This document shows positions 32,653-46,681 of a DNA stretch of 60,323 nt, piece after piece. The DNA comes from Candidatus Methylomirabilota bacterium (GTDB lineage: Bacteria > Methylomirabilota > Methylomirabilia > Rokubacteriales > CSP1-6). Under the pieces are notes generated by a model. That model was not told where the DNA came from. It saw nothing but the letters and a program-made list of their open reading frames with translations, and did no database searches. Positions within the stretch are counted from its first letter, which is position 1; the number at the start of each line of letters is the position of its first letter. The position numbers were made by a program, and so were the translations under genes. The stretch is taken from positions 1 through 60,323 of the forward strand of contig DASYTI010000118.1 in assembly GCA_036002485.1 (NCBI GenBank), in the 5' to 3' direction.

Positions 32653-33621
32653 GGCGCTGCCGGGTTTCGAAGGCCTGGACGAGCCGCGCTGGAATGGCCT
32701 CCTCGACCAGGCCCGCCTCCCCTCCGTTTTCCTGACCTGGCAGTGGCAGACGGTCTGGGCCCGGGCATTCCTGGGCGGCCGGCCGCTTCACCTCCTGCGT
32801 ATCGCGGACGATGCCGGCACGCTGGCCGGCCTCCTGCCCCTCTACGACGAGGCGCCGGGAGAGCGGCGCCTGGTAGGCGGCGTGGACGTCTCCGACTATC
32901 TCGACCTCATCGCACCGGCCGGTCGCGAGGAGGACGCGTGGCAAGCGCTCCTCCATCACCGCGCGGGCGACTCGGCGGCCTGGGATCTCCACGGCATCCG
33001 CGCCCTCTCCCCCACGCTCGAGATCCTTCCCAGGCTCAGCCCGACATCGGGGCTGCGGGCCTCGGTCGAGCGAGAAGATCGCTGTCCGGTCCTGGAGCTG
33101 CCGTCCTCCTGGGAGACCTATCTGGAGCGGCTGTCCGGCAAGGATCGTCATGAGCTCAAGCGCAAGATACGCAAGCTCGAGCGCGAGCTCCCGGGCACCT
33201 CCGCGCGCTCCCATGCCTCGCCCGAAGGGTGGGAGGGAGAGCTCGCGAAGTTCCTCAGGCTCCACCGGCTCTCCAAGGGCGGCAAGGCGCGCTTCATGGA
33301 CGAGCGCATGGAGGGCTTCTTCCGCGAGGTCACGCGGGCCCTGGCGGCGGCGGGCTGGGCGCGGCTCTGGTTCCTCGATCACGAGGGGGCCGGCGTCGCG
33401 GCCTTTCTCTGCTTCGAGTACCGCGGCTCCGTGGGTCTCTACAATTCGGGCTTCGATCCCCAGCACGCCAAGCTCTCGCCCGGCATCGTCCTGCTCGCCC
33501 ACGTGATCCGCGACGCCATCGAGCGGGGGGTGCCCCTGTTCGACTTCCTCCGTGGAGAAGAGCCGTACAAGTACGCGTTCGGCCCGACCCCGCAGGATCT
33601 CTTCCGCATACGGGTGACCCC

Positions 33622-33625
<4 letters not shown>
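32642..33625 (+). CDS. FemAB/BioF2-like GNAT-fold acyltransferase
   Basis: 327 aa. Double-GNAT proteins of this group transfer acetyl or aminoacyl groups onto sugars or cell-wall intermediates, often in exopolysaccharide clusters. Typical are FLTWQWQTVWARAFLGGR near residue 30, LSGKDRHELKRKIRKLER near 165 and the conserved end FDFLRGEEPYKYAFGP, which is diagnostic for this acetyltransferase domain. ATG 32642 overlaps the FmdB gene, and the stop overlaps the next GTG by 4 nt. Substrate unknown; the neighbouring glycosyltransferase suggests a glycoconjugate. Confidence 0.8.
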
Positions 33626-38578
<4,953 letters not shown>

Positions 38579-38603
38579 CGGGCGCCCGCGGGGCTATTCA
38601 TCC

Positions 38604-38819
38604 CTCGCCTCAGCAGGCGAGTGCCGTCGTCCGCTCAAACCTCCTCGCCTCGACGTGCCTCCTCGCTCGGGCGCCTCCGCCCGCCCCCCATCCCCCAGAG
38701 GGGGGTGCGCTCGCCGCCCTGCTGCGCAGGACGGCTCGCGCGGCGGAGGCGCCCTGCGCTTCGGGGCACGCTACGGCTCGTCGGATTCGCTCCCGACGGC
38801 ACTCGCCTGCTGAGGCGAG
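38604..38819. repeat. 216-bp nested palindromic element with 26-bp perfect inverted ends
   Basis: Left end CTCGCCTCAGCAGGCGAGTG... at 38604-38629 and its exact reverse complement at 38794-38819 (26 bp, no mismatch). Each end is itself a hairpin (CTCGCC-TCAGCA-GGCGAG). A second inner pair GGGCGCCTCCGC (38669-38680) / GCGGAGGCGCCC (38743-38754) is also perfect. There is no ORF of note and no clear target duplication. It occupies most of the 305-bp gap between the sarcosine dehydrogenase-like gene and the ABC operon. Confidence 0.9.
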
Positions 38820-38866
38820 CGCGGAGTGGGTCAAGGGGCCCGTCGCGTCCCCGGTCAATGGTGCTG

Positions 38867-38875
38867 TGCTAGACT
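38867..38875 (+). promoter_or_regulatory. Extended -10-like element before the ABC operon
   Basis: TGCTAGACT, an extended -10 (TGnTAGACT), 8 nt before ATG 38884; the same GTGCTAGACT decamer occurs at 45658-45667 ahead of the DapA-family gene. No -35 is visible. If used, the transcript starts within a few bases of the start codon. Confidence 0.35.
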
Positions 38876-38883
38876 GCGCGCAC

Positions 38884-39884
38884 ATGGAGCAGGGCGGGGA
38901 TCTCCTCCTCGACGTTCAGAACCTCCAGACCCAGTTCTCGACCGCCGACGGCATCGTGCGCGCAGTGGACGGCGTGTCGTGGGACGTGCGGGCGGGGGAG
39001 ACGGTGGCCCTCGTGGGCGAATCGGGCTGCGGCAAGTCGGTGAGCGCGCTCAGCATCATGCGGCTCGTCTCCGCTCCCGCCGGCCGCATCCTGGGCGGGC
39101 AGATCTTCTTCAAGGGGCGCGACCTCCTCCAGCTTCCCGAGGATCAGATGCGTCAGGTCCGCGGGCGCGAGATCGCCATGATCTTTCAGGAGCCGATGAC
39201 GTCCCTCAATCCCGTGCTGAGCGTAGGCCGCCAGCTGACCGAGCCCACGGAAATCCATTTCGGGGCGACCCCCTCCCAATCGCGGGCGCGGGCCATCGAG
39301 CTCCTGGGTCTGGTCGGCATCTCCGATCCCGAGCGGCGGCTGCGCCAGTATCCGCACCAGTTCAGCGGCGGGATGCGGCAGCGGATGATGATCGCCATGG
39401 CCCTGGCCTGCAATCCCGCCCTCATCCTGGCCGACGAGCCGACCACCGCGCTCGACGTCACCATCCAGGCTCAGATCCTCGAGCTCATGAAAGGCCTCTC
39501 GCGCCGGCTCGGCGTCGCCATGGTCATGATCACGCACAATCTCGGGGTGGTCGCCCGCTACGCCGACCGGGTCAACGTGATGTATGCCGGCCGCATCGTC
39601 GAGCGGGCCACCGCCCGTGAGATCTACGCCAACCCGCGCCACCCCTATACGCTCGGTCTGCTGCGCTCGGTGCCTCGGCTGGACGAGCCGCGGCGCGCGA
39701 AACTTCTGCCCATCCAGGGTCAGCCCCCCGATCTGTCGCGGCTGCCCCCGGGGTGCGCCTTTCAGCCGCGTTGCCAGTACGCATTGGAGCGCTGTCGTCT
39801 CGAGGCGCCGCCTCTCGAAGCGGTCTCGCCCGGGCACGTCTCGGCCTGCTGGGTCGCCGCCGAGCTGGGCCAGAAGGTGTCCGC

Positions 39885-39888
<4 letters not shown>
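38884..39888 (+). CDS. ABC transporter ATP-binding protein, OppD/DppD type
   Basis: 334 aa. Walker [15 protein letters not shown] near residue 45, Q-loop [11 protein letters not shown], signature [14 protein letters not shown] near 160, Walker [13 protein letters not shown] near 180, and the C-terminal oligopeptide-transporter extension with [17 protein letters not shown], whose Cys residues may bind an Fe-S cluster as reported for some DppD proteins. ATG 38884 is the best start. The stop overlaps the GTG of the second ATPase (GTGA). Confidence 0.92.
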
Positions 39889-40940
<1,052 letters not shown>

Positions 40941-40943
40941 GTA

Positions 40944-41016
40944 GTACTGGGCCAAGTTGCTTCGCCAGATCAACTCAGCTCTCGTCTCGGGGCTGGCTCG
41001 CAACTTGACCCAGTAC
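40944..41016. repeat. Hairpin after the ABC ATPase genes
   Basis: GTACTGGGCCAAGTTGC (40944-40960) and GCAACTTGACCCAGTAC (41000-41016) pair at 16 of 17 positions with a 39-nt loop. It separates the ATPase genes from the promoter of the binding-protein gene. No T-tract, so termination is possible but not typical. Confidence 0.7.
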
Positions 41017-41032
41017 CCTATGTTGGTCGACC

Positions 41033-41061
41033 TTGACAGGGCGGGGTGGGGCCGCTAGGGT
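41033..41061 (+). promoter_or_regulatory. Sigma-70-like promoter for the binding protein-permease genes
   Basis: TTGACA (41033-41038), 17-nt spacer, TAGGGT (41056-41061); predicted start near 41068 and a leader of about 118 nt before ATG 41186. It suggests the binding protein can be expressed at a level different from the ATPases. No known riboswitch fold was recognised in the leader. Confidence 0.5.
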
Positions 41062-41185
41062 AACTTGCTGTCACAATTGATGGACTTTCCCGTGGCTTCC
41101 GAAACGTCCCGGTCTCGTCTGGGGGACTCCCCTATGGACGATGGCTGTGGTCGCTGATCGCCGGTGCCGCGCAAGGAGGCGTGGA

Positions 41186-42796
41186 ATGAAAATGTCAAAG
41201 TTGCTGGGAGTCGCCGTCGGGCTTCTCCTGGCGGTCGCGCTGGCGGCCGGGCTAGTGGTCCCTGGCCTCGTGACTGCTCAGGTCAAGCCGCGCGCCGGCG
41301 GCGAGCTCATCTTCGTCGTTCCCTCCGAGCCGCCCTCCTACGATGCCCACCAGGAGGAGACCTTCGGCGTCATCCATCCCATGGCGCCGCTGTACAGCAC
41401 CCTGTTGCGGGTCGATCCCGTCGACAAGACGGGCACCAGGCCCGTCGGTGATCTGGCCGAGTCGTGGACCGTCTCCAAGGACGGCATGACGTACACGTTC
41501 AAGATCCGCCAAGGCGTCAAGTTCCACGACGGCAGCGCGCTGACCTCCAAGGACATCAAGGCCTCCTACGACAAGATCGTCTTCCCGCCCGCGGGCATCA
41601 AGTCCCTGCGTAAGGAGGCCTACGACGTTATCGAAGTCGTGGAGGCGCCGGATCCGTCCACGGTCCGGTTCCGTCTCAAGAGGCCGGAAGCCTCGCTGCT
41701 CCTGAACCTCGCCTCACCGTGGAACTGGATCTACAAGGCCGATCTCCTCGCCAAGGACATCCACTGGTACGAGAAGAACGTGATGGGGACGGGCGCCTTC
41801 GTCTTCGTCGAGCACGTCAAAGGGTCCCACCTGGTGGGCAAGAAGAACCCCGAGTACTGGGACAAGGGCAAGCCGTACCTCGACGGCTATCGCGCCATCT
41901 TCATCAGTGCCTCGTCGGCCCAGGTGGCGGCCATCCGCGGCGAGCGGGCGCACATCCAGTTCCGTGGCTTCAGCCCGCCCGAGCGCGATCAGCTCGTCCA
42001 GGCCCTCGGGCCCAAGATCACCGTGCAGGAGAGCCCGTGGGACTGCTTGAACTTCGTCTCCATGCACCACGACAAGAAGCCCTTCAACGACAAGCGGGTG
42101 CGACGGGCCCTCTCGCTGGCTCTCGATCGATATGAGGGCTCGAAGAACCTGTCCAAGATCACCCTCGTGCGGGACGTGGGCGGCATCCAGGTGCCCGGCA
42201 CGCCGTACGCGACACCGCCGGGCGAGCTCGAGAAGCTCGCCGGCTACGGCCACGACATCGCGGCCAACCGCGCCGAGGCGCGGCGCCTTCTCAAGGAAGC
42301 CGGGGCCGAAGGGCTCTCCTTCACCTTCAAGAACCGCGGCATCCCGCATCCCTACGAGCCCATCGGCATCTGGCTCATCGATCAGTGGCGGCAGATCGGC
42401 ATCACCGTCAAGATGGAGATGATCGAGGCCGCCTCCTATCACCCCATGCTCAAGCGGGGTGACTTCGAGGTGGCCATGGACTTCCAGTGCGGCTTCATCG
42501 TGGAGCCGGACCTGGACTTGCCGCGCTTCATAACCAAGTCCGACGCGAACTTCGGCAAGCACAAGGACACGGTCATCGACGATCTCTTCCAGAAGCAGGC
42601 GCGGGCCACCGACCTCGAGGAGCGCAAGAAGTACCTCCGGGCGTTCGAGAAGCGGCTGCTGGACGAGGAGGTCCACGTCATCTACACGATCCAGTGGCAC
42701 CGGATCATCCCGCACAACGCCAAGGTCAAGGGGTGGACGATCACGCCCAGCCACTACCTGAACAACCAGCTCGACGTGGTCTGGCTTGGTGACTAG
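41186..42796 (+). CDS. Family 5 ABC substrate-binding protein (Sec-exported)
   Basis: 536 aa. Sec signal KLLGVAVGLLLAVALAAGLV at residues 4-23, then the mature start GGELIFVVPSEPPSYDAH and the SBP_bac_5 signature MTYTFKIRQGVKFHDGSAL near 101. Later, KRVRRALSLALDRY near 303 is the usual second signature. ATG 41186 has AAGGAGG upstream at 41174-41180. It belongs to the importer formed with the ATPases at 38884-40940 and permeases at 42916-44783. The presence of an adjacent sarcosine-dehydrogenase-like gene does not identify the ligand. Confidence 0.92.
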   Translation: MKMSKLLGVAVGLLLAVALAAGLVVPGLVTAQVKPRAGGELIFVVPSEPPSYDAHQEETFGVIHPMAPLYSTLLRVDPVDKTGTRPVGDLAESWTVSKDGMTYTFKIRQGVKFHDGSALTSKDIKASYDKIVFPPAGIKSLRKEAYDVIEVVEAPDPSTVRFRLKRPEASLLLNLASPWNWIYKADLLAKDIHWYEKNVMGTGAFVFVEHVKGSHLVGKKNPEYWDKGKPYLDGYRAIFISASSAQVAAIRGERAHIQFRGFSPPERDQLVQALGPKITVQESPWDCLNFVSMHHDKKPFNDKRVRRALSLALDRYEGSKNLSKITLVRDVGGIQVPGTPYATPPGELEKLAGYGHDIAANRAEARRLLKEAGAEGLSFTFKNRGIPHPYEPIGIWLIDQWRQIGITVKMEMIEAASYHPMLKRGDFEVAMDFQCGFIVEPDLDLPRFITKSDANFGKHKDTVIDDLFQKQARATDLEERKKYLRAFEKRLLDEEVHVIYTIQWHRIIPHNAKVKGWTITPSHYLNNQLDVVWLGD

Positions 42797-42819
42797 CTTG
42801 GCGTCTAGCCAAGCTACTC

Positions 42820-42865
42820 CTCTCACCCCTCTCCCCCATCGGGGGAGAGGGCAGGGTGAGGGGGC
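42820..42865. repeat. REP-like palindrome, copy 5
   Basis: CTCTCACCCCTCTCCCCCATC then GGGGGAGAGGGCAGGGTGAG and GGGG. Identical to copy 4b in imuB over about 44 bp (42827-42870 against 25713-25756). It lies between the binding-protein stop and the DppB start. Confidence 0.85.
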
Positions 42866-42915
42866 GGTTCCCGAGGGGGCGGCACCCTGGGCGGGGGCCG
42901 TCCAAGCCTGACGCT

Positions 42916-43869
42916 ATGTGGCGCTACCTCCTCAAGCGCTTCGCCCTGATGTTCCCCACCTTGCTCGGGGTGGCCATCTTCACGTTCTTCCTGATCCGCG
43001 TCATTCCCGGCGATGTGGTCGAGCTGCGGCTGGCCGGCGACCGCGGGTCGGTCTCCCCGGAGGCGCTGCAGACGGAGCGCGCGCGCTTCGGTCTCGACCA
43101 GCCCATCTGGCGTCAGTTCGTGACGTGGATAGGGGGCGCGGCGCGGCTGGACTTCGGCACTTCGATGTGGACCGGCTCGCCCATCTGGCAGGAGATCCGG
43201 CTTCGCTTCGCGCTGTCATTCCAGGTGGCCATCATGGCCACCATCCTTTCCGTGCTCCTGGCCATTCCCCTGGGGGTGATCGCCGCCCTCAAGCAGGACA
43301 CGTGGATCGACTATGCCGTCCGCGTCTTCTCGATCGCGGGGCTGGCCACGCCCTCCTTCTGGCTGGGCATCGTGCTCATCCTGGCCCTCCTCATCATCTT
43401 CAAGTGGCTGCCCCCCATGGTCTACACGCCCTTCTGGGTCAATCCCTGGCAGAACCTGGCCCAGCTCATCTGGCCGGCCCTCGCGGTAGGTTACCGCTAT
43501 TCGGCGGTGGCCACCCGCATGACCCGCTCGGCCATGCTCGAAGTGCTCCGCGAGGACTACATCCGGACCGCGCGCGCCAAGGGCCTCGTGCAGAAGCTCA
43601 TCCTCTCCCGTCACGCCCTCAAGAACGCCATGCTCCCCGTGCTGACGGTGGTGGCCATCGAGTTCGCCTTCCTCATCGGCGGTCTCGTGGTCACCGAGCA
43701 GGTCTTCAATCTCAACGGCATCGGGCTGCTCTTCGTGCAGGCCGTCGCCCACCGGGACTACACGCTCATCCAGGCCCTCGTCCTGCTCGTCGCGGCAATC
43801 TTCATCTTCATGAACTTCCTGATGGACATCATGTACGCCTGGCTCGATCCGCGGATCCGGTACCGATAA
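42916..43869 (+). CDS. ABC transporter permease, DppB type
   Basis: 317 aa: MWRYLLKRFALMFPTLLGVA at the N-terminus, FGLDQPIWRQFVTWI in the first periplasmic loop, the EAA motif EDYIRTARAKGLVQK near residue 216, and the end AWLDPRIRYR. ATG 42916 is the natural start (the family begins at the first membrane segment); the frame upstream runs into the repeat. The next permease begins 11 nt after the stop. Confidence 0.92.
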   Translation: MWRYLLKRFALMFPTLLGVAIFTFFLIRVIPGDVVELRLAGDRGSVSPEALQTERARFGLDQPIWRQFVTWIGGAARLDFGTSMWTGSPIWQEIRLRFALSFQVAIMATILSVLLAIPLGVIAALKQDTWIDYAVRVFSIAGLATPSFWLGIVLILALLIIFKWLPPMVYTPFWVNPWQNLAQLIWPALAVGYRYSAVATRMTRSAMLEVLREDYIRTARAKGLVQKLILSRHALKNAMLPVLTVVAIEFAFLIGGLVVTEQVFNLNGIGLLFVQAVAHRDYTLIQALVLLVAAIFIFMNFLMDIMYAWLDPRIRYR

Positions 43870-43880
43870 GGCCTCCCTCC

Positions 43881-44783
43881 ATGGCCATCAATCCCGCCAT
43901 CGATTCCGTCGCCGATCGGCTCGCCGAAGAGCCCCCGGCGGGCTGGGGTGCCGCCGTCATGGACTTCGCCCGGCGCCGGCCGCTGGGCGCCGTGGGCGGG
44001 CTCGTGGTGGTGCTGATGCTCGTCACGGCCGCGGGGGCGGGCGTCCTGGCGCCGTACGATCCCGTGACCGTCGACTTCGGGGCCATGCTCGCTCGACCGA
44101 GCGCCGCTCACTGGCTCGGCACCGATGCCTTCGGCCGCGACGTGCTGAGCCGGCTGATCTATGGCTCGCGCACGGCCCTCCTCGTCGGATTCGGCGCGGC
44201 GCTGATCGGCGCCACCGGGGGGGCCATCCTCGGGGTGGGCAGCGCCTACTTCGGCGGGAAGGTCGACCTCTATCTGCAGCGGCTGATGGATATCTTCCTC
44301 TGCTTCCCGCTCATCATCCTGGCCCTCGCCCTCGTGGCGATTCTCGGCAATAGCCTTCCCAATCTCATCACGGCGATCACCATTCCCATGATCCCGCGCT
44401 GCGCCCTCGTCATCCGCGCGAGCGCCCTGGCCATCCGCGAGATGCCCTATGTCGACGCCGCGCGGGCGGCCGGCTTCAGTAGCGCGCGCATCATCCTGCG
44501 ACACATGCTGCCCAACGTGATGGCGCCGTACCTGATCATGCTCACGGCCTTCCTGGGCCAGGCCATCCTGCTCGAGTCCTCGCTCTCCTTCCTGGGTCTG
44601 GGCGTCCAGGAGCCGACGGCCGCCTGGGGGCTCATGCTGCGCGGAGCGGCCGTGGACTTCGCCGAGTCGGCGCCGTGGATGGCCATCTTCCCCGGGCTCG
44701 CCATCAGCCTGGCCGTCTTCGCCTTCAATCTCTTCGGCGACTCCCTCCGGGACGCGCTGGATCCCAAACTCCGGACCCTCTAG
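43881..44783 (+). CDS. ABC transporter permease, DppC type
   Basis: 300 aa: LGAVGGLVVVLMLVTAAGAG as first membrane segment, LGTDAFGRDVLSRLIYGSR in the periplasmic loop, the EAA motif DAARAAGFSSARIILRHM near residue 191, and the end FGDSLRDALDPKLRTL. Last gene of the complete importer; no terminator with a T-run is seen after it before the ferredoxin promoter at 44800. Confidence 0.92.
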   Translation: MAINPAIDSVADRLAEEPPAGWGAAVMDFARRRPLGAVGGLVVVLMLVTAAGAGVLAPYDPVTVDFGAMLARPSAAHWLGTDAFGRDVLSRLIYGSRTALLVGFGAALIGATGGAILGVGSAYFGGKVDLYLQRLMDIFLCFPLIILALALVAILGNSLPNLITAITIPMIPRCALVIRASALAIREMPYVDAARAAGFSSARIILRHMLPNVMAPYLIMLTAFLGQAILLESSLSFLGLGVQEPTAAWGLMLRGAAVDFAESAPWMAIFPGLAISLAVFAFNLFGDSLRDALDPKLRTL

Positions 44784-44799
44784 ACGTTGGCGTAAAGGC

Positions 44800-44828
44800 T
44801 TGACACACTAGGACCACGTTGATACAAC
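44800..44828 (+). promoter_or_regulatory. Sigma-70-like promoter for the ferredoxin gene
   Basis: TTGACA (44800-44805), 17-nt spacer, TACAAC (44823-44828). Predicted start near 44835 and a 61-nt leader ending in GGGAGGCGGTA before ATG 44896. The best promoter match in the window, in line with a highly expressed small electron carrier. Confidence 0.65.
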
Positions 44829-44895
44829 TACGAGGGTTTTAGCGCCCGGCGCCCACGCGCCGACGAGGAAAACCGCGGTTCACAGGGAGGCGGTA

Positions 44896-45162
44896 ATGGC
44901 GTACATCATCGCGGAACCATGTATCAGCGTGAAAGACAAGGCCTGCGTGGAGGTCTGCCCCGTGGACTGCATCTACGAGGGCGACACCATGCTCTACATC
45001 CACCCGGATGAGTGCATCGATTGCGGCGCCTGCGAGCCCGTCTGCCCGGTCAAGGCCATCTTCGCCGAGGACGAGACGCCGGCCAACTGGAAGAACTACA
45101 TCGAGCTGAACAAGCAGTTCTTCAAGGACCACCCGGGCGTCAAGCCCGCGACCAAGTCCTAG
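44896..45162 (+). CDS. 7Fe ferredoxin ([3Fe-4S][4Fe-4S])
   Basis: 88-aa soluble electron carrier. Cys residues 9, 17, 21, 25 and 40, 43, 46, 50 give the pattern Cx7Cx3CPx2C and CIDCGACEPVCP of 7Fe ferredoxins (Azotobacter FdI / Thermus type), with Cx7C in the first motif marking the 3Fe site. The C-terminal tail (NWKNYIELNKQFFKDH) is typical of bacterial FdxA proteins. Preceded by a strong promoter and followed by an intrinsic terminator, so it is a single-gene unit. Confidence 0.93.
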   Translation: MAYIIAEPCISVKDKACVEVCPVDCIYEGDTMLYIHPDECIDCGACEPVCPVKAIFAEDETPANWKNYIELNKQFFKDHPGVKPATKS

Positions 45163-45185
45163 CCGCTCCGATCGCTCGCATCCAC

Positions 45186-45218
45186 GCGGGGGCCCGCGGC
45201 CGGGCTCCCGCTTTTTTT
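45186..45218 (+). terminator. Rho-independent terminator of the ferredoxin gene
   Basis: GCGGGGGCCCG-CGGC-CGGGCTCCCGC stem-loop (45186-45211) followed directly by seven T (45212-45218), 23 nt after the ferredoxin stop. The clearest terminator in the window. Confidence 0.9.
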
Positions 45219-45332
45219 GTGCGCGCGAGCTGCCCAGCCCCGGCGGCAGCGCGAGCGCCTCGATGCACAGGGCCTGCGGCAGCCGCGCGTCGCCCAGACG
45301 CCCATGTGGCTGAAATGTAGAAGGGTGCGTGG

Positions 45333-45348
45333 TGGCACGAGCCTTGCC
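45333..45348 (+). promoter_or_regulatory. Sigma-54 (-24/-12) promoter-like site
   Basis: TGGCACGAGCCTTGCC matches the RpoN consensus TGGCACGN4TTGCW except for the last base, with GG and GC elements at the required spacing. It reads toward the Fis-type HTH gene. Transcription would start near 45359, 2 nt from ATG 45361. No enhancer-binding protein is encoded in the window. Confidence 0.5.
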
Positions 45349-45360
45349 ATCTCCTTCTGC

Positions 45361-45645
45361 ATGGCCGCCATCGCTCCCACACCCGATCCCACGCCGCCGA
45401 GCTTCCATGGCGCCGTCACCGACTTCAAGCGGCGACTCATCGAAGCGACCTTGACTCAGTCCGGCGGCAATCGCACACGCGCCGCCCGCGTGCTGGGGCT
45501 TCAGCGCACGTATCTCCTTCGGCTCATGCGCGAGTTCCAGGTGAACATCCCTCCGCCACCGGGTCCACACGGGCGCGCGGCGGGCGTGCCGCCCGCCAAC
45601 GGCGGGAATGGCGCCCCGCCTGCCCCGCCGAACCGGAGACGATGA
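45361..45645 (+). CDS. Small Fis-type helix-turn-helix protein
   Basis: 94 aa. The core is a Fis-family HTH: DFKRRLIEATLTQSGGNRTR then AARVLGLQRTYLLRLMREF, matching the C-terminal DNA-binding domain of NtrC-type activators but with no AAA+ or receiver domain. A Pro/Gly-rich tail (PPPPGPHGRAAGVPP) follows. ATG 45361 is the start nearest the domain; in-frame starts further up (45217, 45303) would overlap the terminator or the sigma-54-like site. It may act as a DNA-bending or repressor protein. The next gene is a DapA-family aldolase. Confidence 0.7.
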   Translation: MAAIAPTPDPTPPSFHGAVTDFKRRLIEATLTQSGGNRTRAARVLGLQRTYLLRLMREFQVNIPPPPGPHGRAAGVPPANGGNGAPPAPPNRRR

Positions 45646-45657
45646 CCTCACGGAGCC

Positions 45658-45667
45658 GTGCTAGACT
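45658..45667 (+). promoter_or_regulatory. Extended -10-like element before the DapA-family gene
   Basis: GTGCTAGACT, identical to the decamer at 38866-38875. It lies 49 nt upstream of ATG 45717; no good -35 is visible, as expected for extended -10 promoters. Confidence 0.35.
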
Positions 45668-45716
45668 TCCTTCCCAGAGCCGACGGCCGGGTGCCGCGGC
45701 GAAGAGGAGCCTGGCC

Positions 45717-46604
45717 ATGGCGACGTTCTCGGGAGTGTGGCTGCCCATCATCACGCCGTTCATCGACGGCGAGATCGACTACGCAGGCTACGAAAAACTG
45801 ATCGACCACTACCTGCGCGCCGGGGTGGCCGGGATCATTCCGCTCGGCACCACGGGCGAGAGCCCGACCATCGACGAGGTCGAGGCCGAGACGCTGGTGG
45901 AGCGGACGGTGGCCGCGGTGGCGGGACGCGTGCCGGTCCTGGTGGGCGTAGGCGCCAACGACACGCGCAAGGCCGTCAAGGCGGTGAAGCGCCTGGGCCG
46001 CCAGAGCGTGCAGGGCATCCTCTCCGTCTGTCCCTACTACAACCGCCCGAGCCAGGACGGCATGCGCGAGCACTTCACGCGCATCGCCGAGGCGACCGAC
46101 CGGCCGATCCTGATCTACAACATCCCGTATCGGACCGGCGTCAACCTGAGCAACGAGACCCTGCTGGCCCTGGCCGAGCTGCCCAATATCGCCGGGGTGA
46201 AGGACTCGTCTGGCATCATCGCCCAGTCTCTCGAGCTCCTCCGCCTGCGACCCAAAGGCTTCAGCGTGCTCACGGGCGAGGACGCCTACTTCTACACCAT
46301 GCTCGCCCACGGCGCCGACGGCGGCATCCTCGCCTCCTCGCATGTCGAGACCGACCGGTTCCTGTCCGTCTACGACCGTATGAGCGCGAACGACCACCAG
46401 GGTGCTCGCGCGGTCTGGCAGGGGCTCGAGACGCTCGTGCCGCTCCTCTTCAAGGAGCCGAACCCCATGCCGATCAAGCATTGCTTGTGGCGGCAGGGGC
46501 TGATCCAGTCGCCCGAGGGCCGCCTGCCCCTCACGCGCATCACCGAGGCCCTCGCCCGCGAGCTCGATCGCGCGACCGCCGGCGCCGCGAAAGCGGGCGT
46601 GTAA
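45717..46604 (+). CDS. Dihydrodipicolinate synthase (DapA) family aldolase
   Basis: 295-aa Schiff-base aldolase. Motifs are PLGTTGESPTI near residue 42, CPYYNRPSQDGMREH near 104 with the catalytic Tyr, YNIPYRTGVN near 134 with the substrate Arg, and the Schiff-base lysine in IAGVKDSSG near 162. The Tyr-Arg pair favours true lysine-pathway DapA (condensing pyruvate and aspartate semialdehyde), but KDSSG instead of KEASG and the catabolic neighbourhood leave other pyruvate-dependent aldolases open. ATG 45717 has AAGAGGAG upstream. Confidence 0.8.
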   Translation: MATFSGVWLPIITPFIDGEIDYAGYEKLIDHYLRAGVAGIIPLGTTGESPTIDEVEAETLVERTVAAVAGRVPVLVGVGANDTRKAVKAVKRLGRQSVQGILSVCPYYNRPSQDGMREHFTRIAEATDRPILIYNIPYRTGVNLSNETLLALAELPNIAGVKDSSGIIAQSLELLRLRPKGFSVLTGEDAYFYTMLAHGADGGILASSHVETDRFLSVYDRMSANDHQGARAVWQGLETLVPLLFKEPNPMPIKHCLWRQGLIQSPEGRLPLTRITEALARELDRATAGAAKAGV

Positions 46605-46645
46605 CGCGCCCGTAAGGGTCGACTTCCACCGTCTGGCCAAAGAGT

Positions 46646-46675
46646 TTGACACTTCATAGGCTCACGGTTTGAAAT
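46646..46675 (+). promoter_or_regulatory. Sigma-70-like promoter, leaderless arrangement
   Basis: TTGACA (46646-46651), 18-nt spacer, TGAAAT (46670-46675). The expected transcription start coincides with the GTG at 46682; no Shine-Dalgarno is present between them. Confidence 0.5.
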
Positions 46676-46681
46676 GAGTCC

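Noticed and set aside
41062-41185. Riboswitch in the long leader of the ABC binding-protein gene
   Set aside because: No recognisable aptamer core; only G-rich stretches and a short GGGGGACTCCCC stem.
45217-45360. Longer version of the Fis-type protein starting at 45217
   Set aside because: That start sits in the T-run of the ferredoxin terminator, and the extra residues have no family likeness.
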